A stretch of 64,000 nucleotides of DNA, from assembly GCF_009674495.1 (NCBI RefSeq), contig NZ_WKJN01000002.1:279017-343016 (forward strand). Direction: 5' to 3'. Position 1 is the first letter of the stretch. Each line of letters opens with the position of its first letter. Both the position numbers and the translations under genes were made by a program. Origin of the DNA: Duganella alba. Its GTDB lineage: Bacteria; Pseudomonadota; Gammaproteobacteria; Burkholderiales; Burkholderiaceae_D. Below, one piece after another: positions 9,678-17,947 of this stretch. A model generated the notes under the pieces. The model saw only the letters and a program-made list of their open reading frames with translations. It ran no database searches and was not told where the DNA came from.

Positions 9678-10910
9678 ATGACCTACGCATTTGCCCAAAA
9701 TCAACCTCTCGCTCCTCTGCCGGACTTCGTCACGCGGCGCATGGACCAGCATTACATTACGCGCATTGCGCAATTGCTGGGCGGTGAACACCCGCACGCC
9801 TGGCAACCGACACCGGCCGGAGCGGTGTTTTTGGCGGGGAACGACTACCTGCGCCTGGCCGGCGAGCCGGCGCTGGTGGGGGCGCAGGTGGCGGCCCTGC
9901 AGAACAGCCACGGCGAGCTGCTGATGTCGGCCGTGTATCTGCAGGAGGGCAGCGCGCAGCACCGGCTGGAACGCAAGCTGGCGCAGTTCATGGGCGCCGA
10001 GGATGGCGTGCTGGCGCAATCCGGCTGGGCCGCCAACGTCGGGCTGGTGCAGACGCTGGCCGGGCCGGGCATCCCGGTGTACCTGGACATGCAGGCGCAT
10101 GCCTCGCTGTGGGAAGGCGTGCAGTCGGCCGGCGCGCTGCCGGTGTCCTTCCTGCACAACGACATGGAGCATCTGGAAAAGCAGTTGCAGCGCCACGGGC
10201 GCGGCCTGATCGTGGTCGATGCGCTGTACAGCACCAACGGCAGCCTGGCGCCGCTGACCGAACTGGTGGACATTGCCGAGCGCAGCGGCTGCATGCTGAT
10301 CGTCGACGAATCGCATTCGCTGGGTACGCACGGCCCGCGCGGCGCCGGGCTGGTGGCGGCATTGGGCTTGAGCGAGCGGGTGCATTTCCGAACGGCGTCG
10401 CTGGCCAAGGCGTTTGCCGGACGGGCGGGTTTCATCAGTTGTTCCAGCTATTTCAAGGGCTACTTCCTGTCGGAGTCGCGGCCGGCGATTTTCAGTTCCT
10501 GCCTGCTGGGCCATGAACTGGCATGGTTCGACGCCGCCATCGACTTCATCGCCGCCGCTGACGACCGCCGCGCCGCGCTGCACGCCCACGCGCGCGCACT
10601 GCGCGAGGACTTGAGCGCGCTGGGCTACAACGTCAGCGACGGCAGCGAGCAGATCATCGCGCTGGAGCCGGGGCCGGAGCCCAAGACGCTGGCGCTGCGC
10701 AAGCTGCTGGAAAGCCACGGCGTGTACGGCGCCATGTTCTGCGCACCGGCCACGCCGAAGAACCGTTCGCTGGTGCGGCTGACGCTCAATTCCGGGCTGG
10801 ATAGGTCACAGCTGGCGCGCATCGTCTCCGCCTGCGATGCGGTGCGCGGCCAGGTCGACCTCGAGAACTGGTCGTCCACGCGCCGCCTGCGCAAGCTGGC
10901 GCTGGTATAA
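9678..10910 (+). CDS. jqsA: Alpha-hydroxyketone autoinducer synthase (CqsA/LqsA/JqsA family)
   Basis: This PLP-dependent enzyme of the alpha-oxoamine synthase fold should condense an acyl donor with an amino-acid-derived substrate to make a long-chain alpha-hydroxyketone signal. The 410-residue product has AGNDYLRL near residue 53, IVDESHSLGTHGPRG with D210, and the PLP lysine K244 in TASLAKAFAGRAG. The SLAKAF context and absence of an acyl-carrier-type extension separate it from KBL and BioF. An AAGGAG ribosome-binding site precedes the ATG. The divergent kinase and regulator genes make the CqsA assignment strong. In Janthinobacterium-related strains the homologue is called JqsA; the exact signal here cannot be read from sequence. 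Confidence 0.9.
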   Translation: MTYAFAQNQPLAPLPDFVTRRMDQHYITRIAQLLGGEHPHAWQPTPAGAVFLAGNDYLRLAGEPALVGAQVAALQNSHGELLMSAVYLQEGSAQHRLERKLAQFMGAEDGVLAQSGWAANVGLVQTLAGPGIPVYLDMQAHASLWEGVQSAGALPVSFLHNDMEHLEKQLQRHGRGLIVVDALYSTNGSLAPLTELVDIAERSGCMLIVDESHSLGTHGPRGAGLVAALGLSERVHFRTASLAKAFAGRAGFISCSSYFKGYFLSESRPAIFSSCLLGHELAWFDAAIDFIAAADDRRAALHAHARALREDLSALGYNVSDGSEQIIALEPGPEPKTLALRKLLESHGVYGAMFCAPATPKNRSLVRLTLNSGLDRSQLARIVSACDAVRGQVDLENWSSTRRLRKLALV

Positions 10911-10924
10911 GTTATCATGGCGGG

Positions 10925-11317
10925 ATGACTGAAGAATCCCGCACCCTGTATGAAGTAATTGGTGGCGAGCCGACCGTGCGCGACATGGTCGACCGCTTTT
11001 ATGATCTGATGGAACTCGAACCCGAGTTCCAGCTGCTGCGCTCCGTGCACGGCCCCTCGCTGGAGAACGCGCGTCAGCGCCTGTTCATGTTCCTCAGCGG
11101 CTGGATGGGCGGGCCGGACCTGTACCAGGAGGCGCACGGCCATCCGCGCCTGCGCATGCGGCACATGCCGTTCGCCATCGGCACGCAGGAGCGCGACCAG
11201 TGGCTGCGCTGCATGGCGTGGGCGATGGAGGACACCGGCATCGACACCGAACTGCGCGTGCGCCTGATGAACTCCTTCTTCCAGACCGCCGACTGGATGC
11301 GTAACAAGCCGGATTAA
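10925..11317 (+). CDS. Group II truncated haemoglobin
   Basis: This 130-residue haem protein belongs to the trHbO (group II) family, which binds O2 and reacts with NO and peroxides. The proximal histidine is H80 in RMRHMPFAIG, and the conserved group II tryptophan is W93 in DQWLRCMAW. Length and the full two-over-two helical layout are normal. It lies 14 bp behind jqsA on the same strand and so probably shares its transcript and FNR-type control. The linkage of an oxygen/NO-handling protein to the quorum-sensing synthase is discussed in the findings. Confidence 0.9.
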   Translation: MTEESRTLYEVIGGEPTVRDMVDRFYDLMELEPEFQLLRSVHGPSLENARQRLFMFLSGWMGGPDLYQEAHGHPRLRMRHMPFAIGTQERDQWLRCMAWAMEDTGIDTELRVRLMNSFFQTADWMRNKPD

Positions 11318-11321
11318 CCTC

Positions 11322-12599
11322 ATGACCCAGACCGAGTTCTTCATCCTGCTGGCGGCGCTGGCCGTCGTCATCGCCCTGCAAGTGATGGCGCTGTTGCGCG
11401 GCCGTGTCGGCGCCGAGGCGCCGTCCGCCGATCTTGCGGAACGCATCGAACGCGTCGAGCGCGAAGTGCGCATGCAGCTGCAAACCACCGCGCAGACCAG
11501 CAATGCCGCCACCGTGCAGCAGTTTGAAGCGATGCGCCGCCAGCTGGAAGCGCAGGGTCTGGTCGGCCGCAACGAGCAGGCGCGCAGCCTGAAGCTGTTC
11601 GCCGACAGCATGAACCAGCGCATGGAAGAAATCCGCGGCACGCTGGAACTGAAGATCAAGGATCTGCAAGCCGACAACGGCGCGCGCCTGGAAGAGATGC
11701 GCAAGACGGTCGACGAAAAACTGCACGCCACGCTGGAGACGCGTTTGACGGCATCGTTCCAGCAGGTGTCCGAACGGCTGGAGCGCGTGCACCAGGGCCT
11801 GGGCGAAATGCAGCAGCTGGCGCTGGGCGTCGGCGACTTGAAGCGCGTGCTGACCAACGTGAAAACGCGCGGCACCTGGGGCGAGGTGCAGCTGGAAATG
11901 CTGCTGGAACAGGTGCTGACGCCGGACCAGTATGCGAAGAACGTCGAGACCATCGCCGGCAGCGGCGCGCGCGTGGAGTTCGCCCTCAAGTTGCCGGGGC
12001 AGGGCGACAACGGCGTGCCGGTCTGGATGCCGATCGACGCCAAGTTCCCGAAAGAGCAGTACGAGCGCCTGCTGGAAGCGGCCGACAACGCCGATGCCGA
12101 AGGCGTGGCGCTGGCCGGCCGCGAGCTGGAACGCGCGGTGCGTCTCGAAGCCAGGACCATCTCCGAGAAATACGTCTCGCCGCCGCACACCACCGACTTC
12201 GCCATCCTGTTCCTGCCGACCGAAGGCCTGTACGCCGAAGTGATGCGCCGTCCCGGCCTGGCCGACGAACTGCAACGCGTGCACCGCATCAGCATCGCCG
12301 GGCCGTCGACGCTGACGGCGCTGCTCAACAGCCTGCAAATGGGCTTCCGCACGCTGGCACTGGAAAAGCGTTCGTCGGAAGTGTGGCAGGTGCTGGGCGC
12401 GGTGAAGACCGAGTTCTCCAAATTCGGCGACGTGCTGGCCGCGACCAAGCTAACATTGGAACGCGCCGCCAAGAACATCGAATCGGCTGAAACGCGCAGC
12501 CGCGTCATGGCGCGCAAGCTCAAGACCGTGGAAGCCTTGCCCAGCGAGCAGGCGCAATTGCTGATGGGCGCGGACTTGGACAAGAACGATCCGGACTAA
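11322..12599 (+). CDS. rmuC: DNA recombination protein RmuC
   Basis: RmuC limits inversions at short inverted repeats and carries a PD-(D/E)XK-type nuclease fold. The 425-residue protein has an N-terminal hydrophobic anchor (about residues 5-24), a long coiled-coil region (about 35-170, rich in ERVEREV and [14 protein letters not shown] heptads) and the conserved core with [29 protein letters not shown] and [17 protein letters not shown]. It begins four bases behind the truncated haemoglobin stop, indicating cotranscription. Confidence 0.93.
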   Translation: MTQTEFFILLAALAVVIALQVMALLRGRVGAEAPSADLAERIERVEREVRMQLQTTAQTSNAATVQQFEAMRRQLEAQGLVGRNEQARSLKLFADSMNQRMEEIRGTLELKIKDLQADNGARLEEMRKTVDEKLHATLETRLTASFQQVSERLERVHQGLGEMQQLALGVGDLKRVLTNVKTRGTWGEVQLEMLLEQVLTPDQYAKNVETIAGSGARVEFALKLPGQGDNGVPVWMPIDAKFPKEQYERLLEAADNADAEGVALAGRELERAVRLEARTISEKYVSPPHTTDFAILFLPTEGLYAEVMRRPGLADELQRVHRISIAGPSTLTALLNSLQMGFRTLALEKRSSEVWQVLGAVKTEFSKFGDVLAATKLTLERAAKNIESAETRSRVMARKLKTVEALPSEQAQLLMGADLDKNDPD

Positions 12600-12612
12600 A
12601 GAAGGAGCCGCC

Positions 12613-14562
12613 ATGCCAGCTCGCACGCTTGATTTTTCCTCGCTCGGCCTGCCGGCCGTGCAGCGTAACAAGGTGGTGAGCGCGGCGGACGCGGTCAGCC
12701 TGATACGTGACGGCGACACCATCGCCACCGGCGGTTTCGTCGGCGTCGGCTTCGCGGAGAATATTGCGGTGGCGCTGGAAAAGCGCTTCCTTGCCGATGC
12801 CGCGCCGCGCGACCTCACCTTGCTGTATGCCGCCGGTCAGGGCGACGGCAAGGAGCGCGGCCTGAATCACTTCGGCCATGAAGGTCTGCTGAAGCGCATC
12901 ATCGGCGGCCACTGGAGCCTGGTGCCCAAGCTGCAGCAACTGGCGATGCACGGCAAGGTGGAAGCCTACAACCTGCCGCAGGGCGTCATCAGCCAGCTGT
13001 TCCGCGACACCGCCGCCGGCAAGCCCGGCCTGCTGACGCACGTCGGCCTCGGCACCTTTGTCGATCCGCGCCATGGCGGCGGCAAGATCAACGCGCGCAC
13101 CACCGAGGAGCTGGTGGAAGTGATCACGCTGGCCGGCAAGGAGCATCTGTTCTACAAGGCGCAGCCGGTGCACGTCGGGATCATCCGCGGCACCACGGCC
13201 GACGCCAACGGCAACATCACCATGGAGCGCGAGGCGCTGACGCTGGAAGCGCTGGCGATCGCCATGGCCGCGCACAATTCCGGCGGCATCGTCATCGTGC
13301 AGGTGGAGCGCATCGCCGAACGCGGCACGCTCAATCCGCGCCAGGTCAAGATTCCCGGCATCCTGGTCGACTGCGTGGTGGTGGCGGAAAAGCCCGAGTA
13401 CCACATGCAGACCTTCGCCGAGCCCTACAGCGCGGCGTTTGCCGGCGAGCTGCGCATGCCGTTGTCGGCGGTGGCGCCGATGCCGCTGTCGGAGCGCAAG
13501 GTGATCGCGCGCCGCGCGCTGATGGAGCTGCGGCCGAACAATGTGGTCAATCTTGGCATCGGCATGCCGGAAGGTGTGGCGGCCGTGGCGGCGGAGGAAA
13601 AGCTGCTCGATCTCGTCACGCTGACGGCGGAGCCGGGCGTCATCGGCGGCATGCCGGCGGCGGGCCTGAACTTCGGCGCCGCCACCAATGCGGACGCGAT
13701 CATCGACCAGCCCTACCAGTTCGATTTCTACGACGGCGGCGGACTGGATGTGGCGATTCTCGGGCTGGCGCAGGCGGACCGGCACGGCAATCTGAACGTC
13801 AGCAAATTCGGCAGCAAGCTGGCCGGCGCGGGCGGCTTCATCAACATCAGCCAGAACGCGCGCAAGGTGGTGTTTGTCGGCACCTTCATGGCCGACAAGG
13901 GCGCGACGCGCAAGTTCGTCAACGAAGTCGAGCACCGCACCTACAGCGGCGAATACGCGGCGCGGCGCGGGCAGGAGGCGCTGTTCGTCACCGAACGCTG
14001 CGTGTTCCGGCTGGTGCTGGACGGCGGTATGTCCGGCCTGGAACTGGTGGAAATCGCGCCGGGCGTCGACGCCGAGCGCGACATCTTCGCCCACATGGAT
14101 TTCCGGCCACTGGTCAGCCCGCAACTGAAGCTCATGGACGCGCGCCTGTTCGCGCCGCTGGCGATGAACTGGCGCGCCGATTTCCTGGCGCTGCCGCTGG
14201 CGCAGCGGCTGGTTTACGACGCGCAGCAGGAACTGTTCTTCGTCAATTTCGAAGGTTTCGAGGTGGGTGACGCGGCCACTATCGCGGCCATCTGCGCCAT
14301 GGTGGCGGAGCTGCTTGGGCCGCTGGGCCGCAGGGTGCCGGCGGTGATCAACTATGACAATTTCTCCATCGCGCCGGATCTGATGGACGACTACGTGGCG
14401 GCGGTGAACGATCTGGCGGAGCGCTACTACAGCAAGGTGACGCGCTACGCCCACAGCACCTTCATGCGCGCCAGCCTCGGAAGGGCGTTCCGCCGCATCG
14501 AGAAGGATGCCGCCGTTTTCGCCAACTCGGCCGAAGCACTGCTGCGCCTGCGGGAGCCTTGA
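12613..14562 (+). CDS. Acyl-CoA:acetate/3-ketoacid CoA-transferase family protein with C-terminal extension
   Basis: This family I CoA-transferase has fused alpha and beta domains (YdiF-like). It should move CoA between short acyl-CoAs and free acids through a glutamyl-CoA intermediate. The catalytic glutamate is E340 in [10 protein letters not shown], and the alpha-domain motif [11 protein letters not shown] is near residue 40. YdiF is about 530 residues; this protein has 649. The extra roughly 120 residues, from about 530, include [11 protein letters not shown] and a [13 protein letters not shown] stretch and look like a discrete folded domain that I cannot name. AAGGAG precedes the ATG. 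The substrate cannot be decided from sequence. Confidence 0.85.
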   Translation: MPARTLDFSSLGLPAVQRNKVVSAADAVSLIRDGDTIATGGFVGVGFAENIAVALEKRFLADAAPRDLTLLYAAGQGDGKERGLNHFGHEGLLKRIIGGHWSLVPKLQQLAMHGKVEAYNLPQGVISQLFRDTAAGKPGLLTHVGLGTFVDPRHGGGKINARTTEELVEVITLAGKEHLFYKAQPVHVGIIRGTTADANGNITMEREALTLEALAIAMAAHNSGGIVIVQVERIAERGTLNPRQVKIPGILVDCVVVAEKPEYHMQTFAEPYSAAFAGELRMPLSAVAPMPLSERKVIARRALMELRPNNVVNLGIGMPEGVAAVAAEEKLLDLVTLTAEPGVIGGMPAAGLNFGAATNADAIIDQPYQFDFYDGGGLDVAILGLAQADRHGNLNVSKFGSKLAGAGGFINISQNARKVVFVGTFMADKGATRKFVNEVEHRTYSGEYAARRGQEALFVTERCVFRLVLDGGMSGLELVEIAPGVDAERDIFAHMDFRPLVSPQLKLMDARLFAPLAMNWRADFLALPLAQRLVYDAQQELFFVNFEGFEVGDAATIAAICAMVAELLGPLGRRVPAVINYDNFSIAPDLMDDYVAAVNDLAERYYSKVTRYAHSTFMRASLGRAFRRIEKDAAVFANSAEALLRLREP

Positions 14563-14566
14563 TCCA

Positions 14567-14623
14567 TATTTATGCGTATTTATGCGTGTTTGTTTACACT
14601 TTGGCGTTAGCCGTGTACACTTT
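14567..14623. promoter_or_regulatory. Tandem repeats upstream of the DeoR-type gene, probable operator
   Basis: TATTTATGCG occurs twice back to back (14567-14576 and 14577-14586). TACACTTT occurs at 14595-14602 and 14616-14623, exactly 21 bp or two helical turns apart, the second within the palindrome GTGTACAC. All this lies in the 66 bp before the DeoR-family start codon, so autoregulation through these repeats is likely but inferred. Confidence 0.5.
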
Positions 14624-14628
14624 CGTGC

Positions 14629-15408
14629 ATGAAAAAAGAACCTCTCCTGCTGCCCGAGCGGCACGCATTGATATTGCAACAACTGAACACCGAGGGCCGG
14701 GTGCTGGCCGCCGTGCTGGCGCGCGAACTGGACGTGACGGAGGACACCATCCGCCGCGACCTGCGCGACCTGGCCGCCGCCGGCTTGTGCCAGAAGGTCT
14801 ATGGCGGCGCGGTGCGCATGCCGGCCGCGCCGGAAGGCGGCACGCTGACCCAGCGCATGGAGCGCCAGCAGTCCGATAAATCGCGCCTGGCCGCTGCCGC
14901 CGCCACGCTGATCCAGCCCGGCGCCGTCATCTTCCTCGACGCCGGTTCCAGCAACCTGGCCATCGCCGAAGCGCTGCCGCTCGTGACGCTGACGGTGCTG
15001 ACCAACGCGCCATCGATCGCCGCGCGCCTGCTGGACAAGCCGAATATCGACCTGATCATGATCGGCGGCCGCATCAAGCAAAGCCTGGGCGGCAGCGTGA
15101 GCGCGACCGCGCTGCGCGAGGTGGAGCTGATTCACCCGGACCTGTACTTTATCGGCGCCTGCGGCGTCGACCTCGACGCCGGCGTCACCGCCGTCGATTA
15201 CGAAGAAGCCGAATTCAAACGCCGACTGGCCGCGCAAAGCAAGGCCACCGCCGTTGTCGCCACCGGCGCCAAGCTGGGCGCCGTGGCGTCCTACCGCGTG
15301 CTGCCGCTGTCCCAACTGACCCACCTGATCGTCGAAGCGGATGCAGCCGAGGCGCTGGCCGCCGACTACGCCGCCGCCGGCGTCAACCTGCTGCGCGCTG
15401 GCGCATGA
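14629..15408 (+). CDS. DeoR/GlpR family transcriptional regulator
   Basis: This is a 259-residue sugar- or metabolite-responsive repressor. The N-terminal winged helix-turn-helix (about residues 10-60) contains LAAVLARELDVTEDTIRRDL, the DeoR signature. The C-terminal DeoRC sensor domain has FLDAGSSNLAIAEAL and the glycine-rich IMIGGRIKQSLGGSV, which bind phosphosugar-like effectors. Its stop codon overlaps the start of the MFS gene (ATGA), so the transporter is probably its regulatory target. The upstream tandem repeats are candidate operators. Confidence 0.92.
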   Translation: MKKEPLLLPERHALILQQLNTEGRVLAAVLARELDVTEDTIRRDLRDLAAAGLCQKVYGGAVRMPAAPEGGTLTQRMERQQSDKSRLAAAAATLIQPGAVIFLDAGSSNLAIAEALPLVTLTVLTNAPSIAARLLDKPNIDLIMIGGRIKQSLGGSVSATALREVELIHPDLYFIGACGVDLDAGVTAVDYEEAEFKRRLAAQSKATAVVATGAKLGAVASYRVLPLSQLTHLIVEADAAEALAADYAAAGVNLLRAGA

Positions 15409-16568
15409 GTCCCATGAAAACCACTGATTTGAAACACCGCGTCTCGACGCGCTTGGCATTCCTCGCGGCCGGCATGGCCATGTCTTCCTGGGCGCCGCTG
15501 GTGCCGTATGCGCAGGCGCGCACCGGCGTGGAGGCGGCGCAACTGGGCTTGCTGCTGCTGTGCCTTGGCATCGGCTCGCTGCTGGCGATGCCGGTGACCG
15601 GCGTGCTGGCCGCGCGCTTCGGCTGCCGGCGCGTGATCCTGTGTTCCGGCCTGGGCTGCTGCCTGGTGTTTCCGTTTCTCGCCATCGCGCCGAGCGCGCC
15701 CTTGCTGGCATTGACGCTGTTCCTGTTCGGCGCCACCATCGGCACGCTGGATGTGTCGATGAATGTGCAGGCGGTGATCGTCGAGAAGGATTACGGCGGC
15801 GCGCTGATGTCCGGCTTCCACGGCATGTTCAGCGTGGGCGGCATCGCCGGTGCGGGATCGATGAGCGCCATGCTGTGGCTGGGCATGGACATTGTCAGCG
15901 CCTCGGTGGCGATGACGGTTGCGGTGGGGCTGGTGCTGCTGGTCGCCGGCCCGAACCTGCTGCGCGAAGCGCCGGCGGCGGAGCGTGACGCGCCGTTGCT
16001 GGTGGTGCCGCGCGGCGCCGTGGTGCTGATCGGCGTGCTGTGCATGTTTGTATTTCTGGCCGAAGGCGCGGTGCTCGACTGGAGCGCGGTGCTGCTGACC
16101 CACGGCGGCATGAGCGGCGCGCAGGGCGGCCTTGGTTACGCGGCGTTCGCGGTGGCGATGACCATCGGCCGGTTGAACGGCGACAAAATCGTGCAGCGCT
16201 GGGGCGGAAAACGCATCCTGATGCTGGGCGGGCTGGCTTCGGCGGCTGGGTTCTTCATCGTGGTGCTGGCGCCATCGGCGTGGCTGGCGCTGCCGGGCTT
16301 TGTGCTGATCGGCTGCGGCGCGTCCAACATCGTGCCGGTGCTGTTCACGGCGGCCGGCAGCCAGAAGGACATGCCGGCCGGGCTGGCGGTCAGCGCCATC
16401 TCGACCATCGGTTATGCGGGCATTCTGGCGGGACCGGGACTGATCGGCTTCGTGGCGCACGCTGTCGGTTTGCAGGGGGCCTTTGCGGCACTGGCGTGCG
16501 GCATGCTGGTGGTGGCCTTCAGCGGCTCGTCAAGCGCTCCAGCCGCAGGCGGTGACGCTCGTCCGTGA
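15405..16568 (+). CDS. MFS transporter (YbjJ/FucP-like)
   Basis: This inner-membrane major facilitator of 387 residues has about twelve predicted transmembrane helices. GVLAARFGCRRVIL near residue 65 is the MFS motif A loop, and the second half starts near residue 205. The substrate is unknown; linkage to a DeoR-family regulator suggests a sugar or sugar derivative, either uptake or efflux. Translation can start at 15405 (overlapping the regulator stop) or at the Met codon at 15414. Its 3' end overlaps the convergent fetB gene by 50 bp. Confidence 0.88.
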   Translation: MSPMKTTDLKHRVSTRLAFLAAGMAMSSWAPLVPYAQARTGVEAAQLGLLLLCLGIGSLLAMPVTGVLAARFGCRRVILCSGLGCCLVFPFLAIAPSAPLLALTLFLFGATIGTLDVSMNVQAVIVEKDYGGALMSGFHGMFSVGGIAGAGSMSAMLWLGMDIVSASVAMTVAVGLVLLVAGPNLLREAPAAERDAPLLVVPRGAVVLIGVLCMFVFLAEGAVLDWSAVLLTHGGMSGAQGGLGYAAFAVAMTIGRLNGDKIVQRWGGKRILMLGGLASAAGFFIVVLAPSAWLALPGFVLIGCGASNIVPVLFTAAGSQKDMPAGLAVSAISTIGYAGILAGPGLIGFVAHAVGLQGAFAALACGMLVVAFSGSSSAPAAGGDARP

Positions 16569-17325
16569 CGCTGCGCGCGGCCAGGTAGACGGCCAGCGTG
16601 ACCGAGATGCCGCTGCCGCCGGCCAGCAGGAACATCAGCAGGATCTGGTAGCGCACCGCGTCCATCGGGTCCATGCCGGCGAGGATCTGGCCGGTCATGA
16701 TGCCGGGCAGGGTGATGATGCCGGCCGCCGACATCTGGTTGATGATCGGGATCAGGCCCTTGCGCACCGATTCGCGGATCAGCGGCGCCAGCGCCTCGTT
16801 GCGGGTGGCGCCCAGCACCAGTTGCGCTTCGATGGCGGCGCGGGAGTTGACCACGCCGCCGTAGAAGGTGTCCAGTCCCAGGCTGGCGGAGTTCAGCACA
16901 TTCCCCAGTACGATGCCGATCAGCGGCACCGCGTATTGCGGCTCGTACCACGGCGTTGGATGCAGCACCGTCAGCAGCGCCAGCACCACGGTGGCGATGC
17001 TGGACAGGCCGACGCTGACGGTGGCCAGCCACACGCCGGGCCAGCCCATCAAGCCGTGGGAAGGCCGCGTCGCCACTTCGCGCGCGGCGGCGATAATCAT
17101 CAGCAGGGCTACCGCCAGGGTGGCGGCGGGCGAGGCCAGCGCGAACACCCAGCGCAGCACCAGGCCGACCAGCAGCAGCTGCACCACCATGCGCACGGCG
17201 GACCACAGCATCATGCGCTGCATGCGCAAGCCCAGATAGGCCGAGATGCCGGCGTTCAGCACCACCAGCGAGGAGGCGATGGCGAGGTCGATGGCGCCGG
17301 GCTGTATCGGCGTCATGCCGCTCAT
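16519..17325 (-). CDS. fetB: FetB/YbbM family ABC permease (UPF0014, putative iron exporter)
   Basis: This 268-residue membrane subunit, with about seven transmembrane helices, pairs with FetA. In E. coli FetAB exports iron and protects against oxidative stress. Family hallmarks are LGLRMQRMMLWSAVRMVVQ near residue 35, GIVLGNVLNSASLGLD in the middle and QMSAAGIITLPGIMTGQIL. The ATG overlaps the fetA stop by four bases, giving translational coupling. It ends the moaA - mobA/moeA - fetA - fetB transcription unit and overlaps the convergent MFS gene by 50 bp. Confidence 0.88.
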   Translation of the reverse strand: MSGMTPIQPGAIDLAIASSLVVLNAGISAYLGLRMQRMMLWSAVRMVVQLLLVGLVLRWVFALASPAATLAVALLMIIAAAREVATRPSHGLMGWPGVWLATVSVGLSSIATVVLALLTVLHPTPWYEPQYAVPLIGIVLGNVLNSASLGLDTFYGGVVNSRAAIEAQLVLGATRNEALAPLIRESVRKGLIPIINQMSAAGIITLPGIMTGQILAGMDPMDAVRYQILLMFLLAGGSGISVTLAVYLAARSVTDERHRLRLERLTSR

Positions 17326-17942
17326 GGCGTGTCCTCGTGCAGCTGGCGCTCGCGCATGGTCATGTGGCGGTGGCCCAGCGTTTGCGCCTGCTGCGCCGAG
17401 TGGGTGACCAGGATGACGGACAGGCCGTTGGCCACTTCCTTGCGCAGCAGCGCTTCGGTGGCGGCGACGGCTTCCGGGTCCAGCGCGGCGGTGGGTTCGT
17501 CGAGCAGCAGCACCTTGGGATTGCAGGCCAGCGAGCGTACCAGCGCCATGCGCTGGCGTTCGCCGGTGGAGAGGCGGCTTACCTCGTGTTCCAGCAAGGC
17601 CGGCGACAGGTTCAGTTGCGGCAGCAGTTCCTGCATGCGCGGGATCTGGCCCGGCTTGAAATGCGCGCCGGCGGTGGGCAGCCACCATGCCGGTTCGGCC
17701 GGCTGGTAGACCACCTGCGAGCGCCACACGGGCGCGCTCATGCCGGAGCGCGGCGCGCCGTCCAGCAGGATCTCGCCGGTGTTGGGATCGAGGTCGCACA
17801 GCATGCGCAGCAGCAGGCTTTTGCCGGCGCCGGAAGGGCCGGCGATGCTGATGCATTCGCCGGCCGCCAGGTCGAAGGTGTACGGGCCGGCGAGCGGCGA
17901 TTGCAGGTTGCGGACTTGTAGGCGCGGCGCAGTAGGATGCAT
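17322..17942 (-). CDS. fetA: FetA/YbbL family ABC ATPase
   Basis: This is the cytoplasmic ATP-binding subunit for FetB. The 206-residue protein carries Walker A GPSGAGKSLL near residue 40, the ABC signature RLSTGERQRM near residue 120, Walker B VLLLDEPTAALD and the switch histidine in VILVTHSAQQ. The open frame extends further upstream but into the mobA/moeA gene. I start at MHPTAPRLQVRN (17942), which removes the overlap and leaves five bases after the mobA/moeA stop. Confidence 0.9.
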   Translation of the reverse strand: MHPTAPRLQVRNLQSPLAGPYTFDLAAGECISIAGPSGAGKSLLLRMLCDLDPNTGEILLDGAPRSGMSAPVWRSQVVYQPAEPAWWLPTAGAHFKPGQIPRMQELLPQLNLSPALLEHEVSRLSTGERQRMALVRSLACNPKVLLLDEPTAALDPEAVAATEALLRKEVANGLSVILVTHSAQQAQTLGHRHMTMRERQLHEDTP

Positions 17943-17947
17943 AGATC

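Noticed and set aside
12520..15711. Minus-strand 1063-codon frame across the CoA-transferase and DeoR genes
   Set aside because: It spans two well-recognised plus-strand genes and shows no domain of its own.
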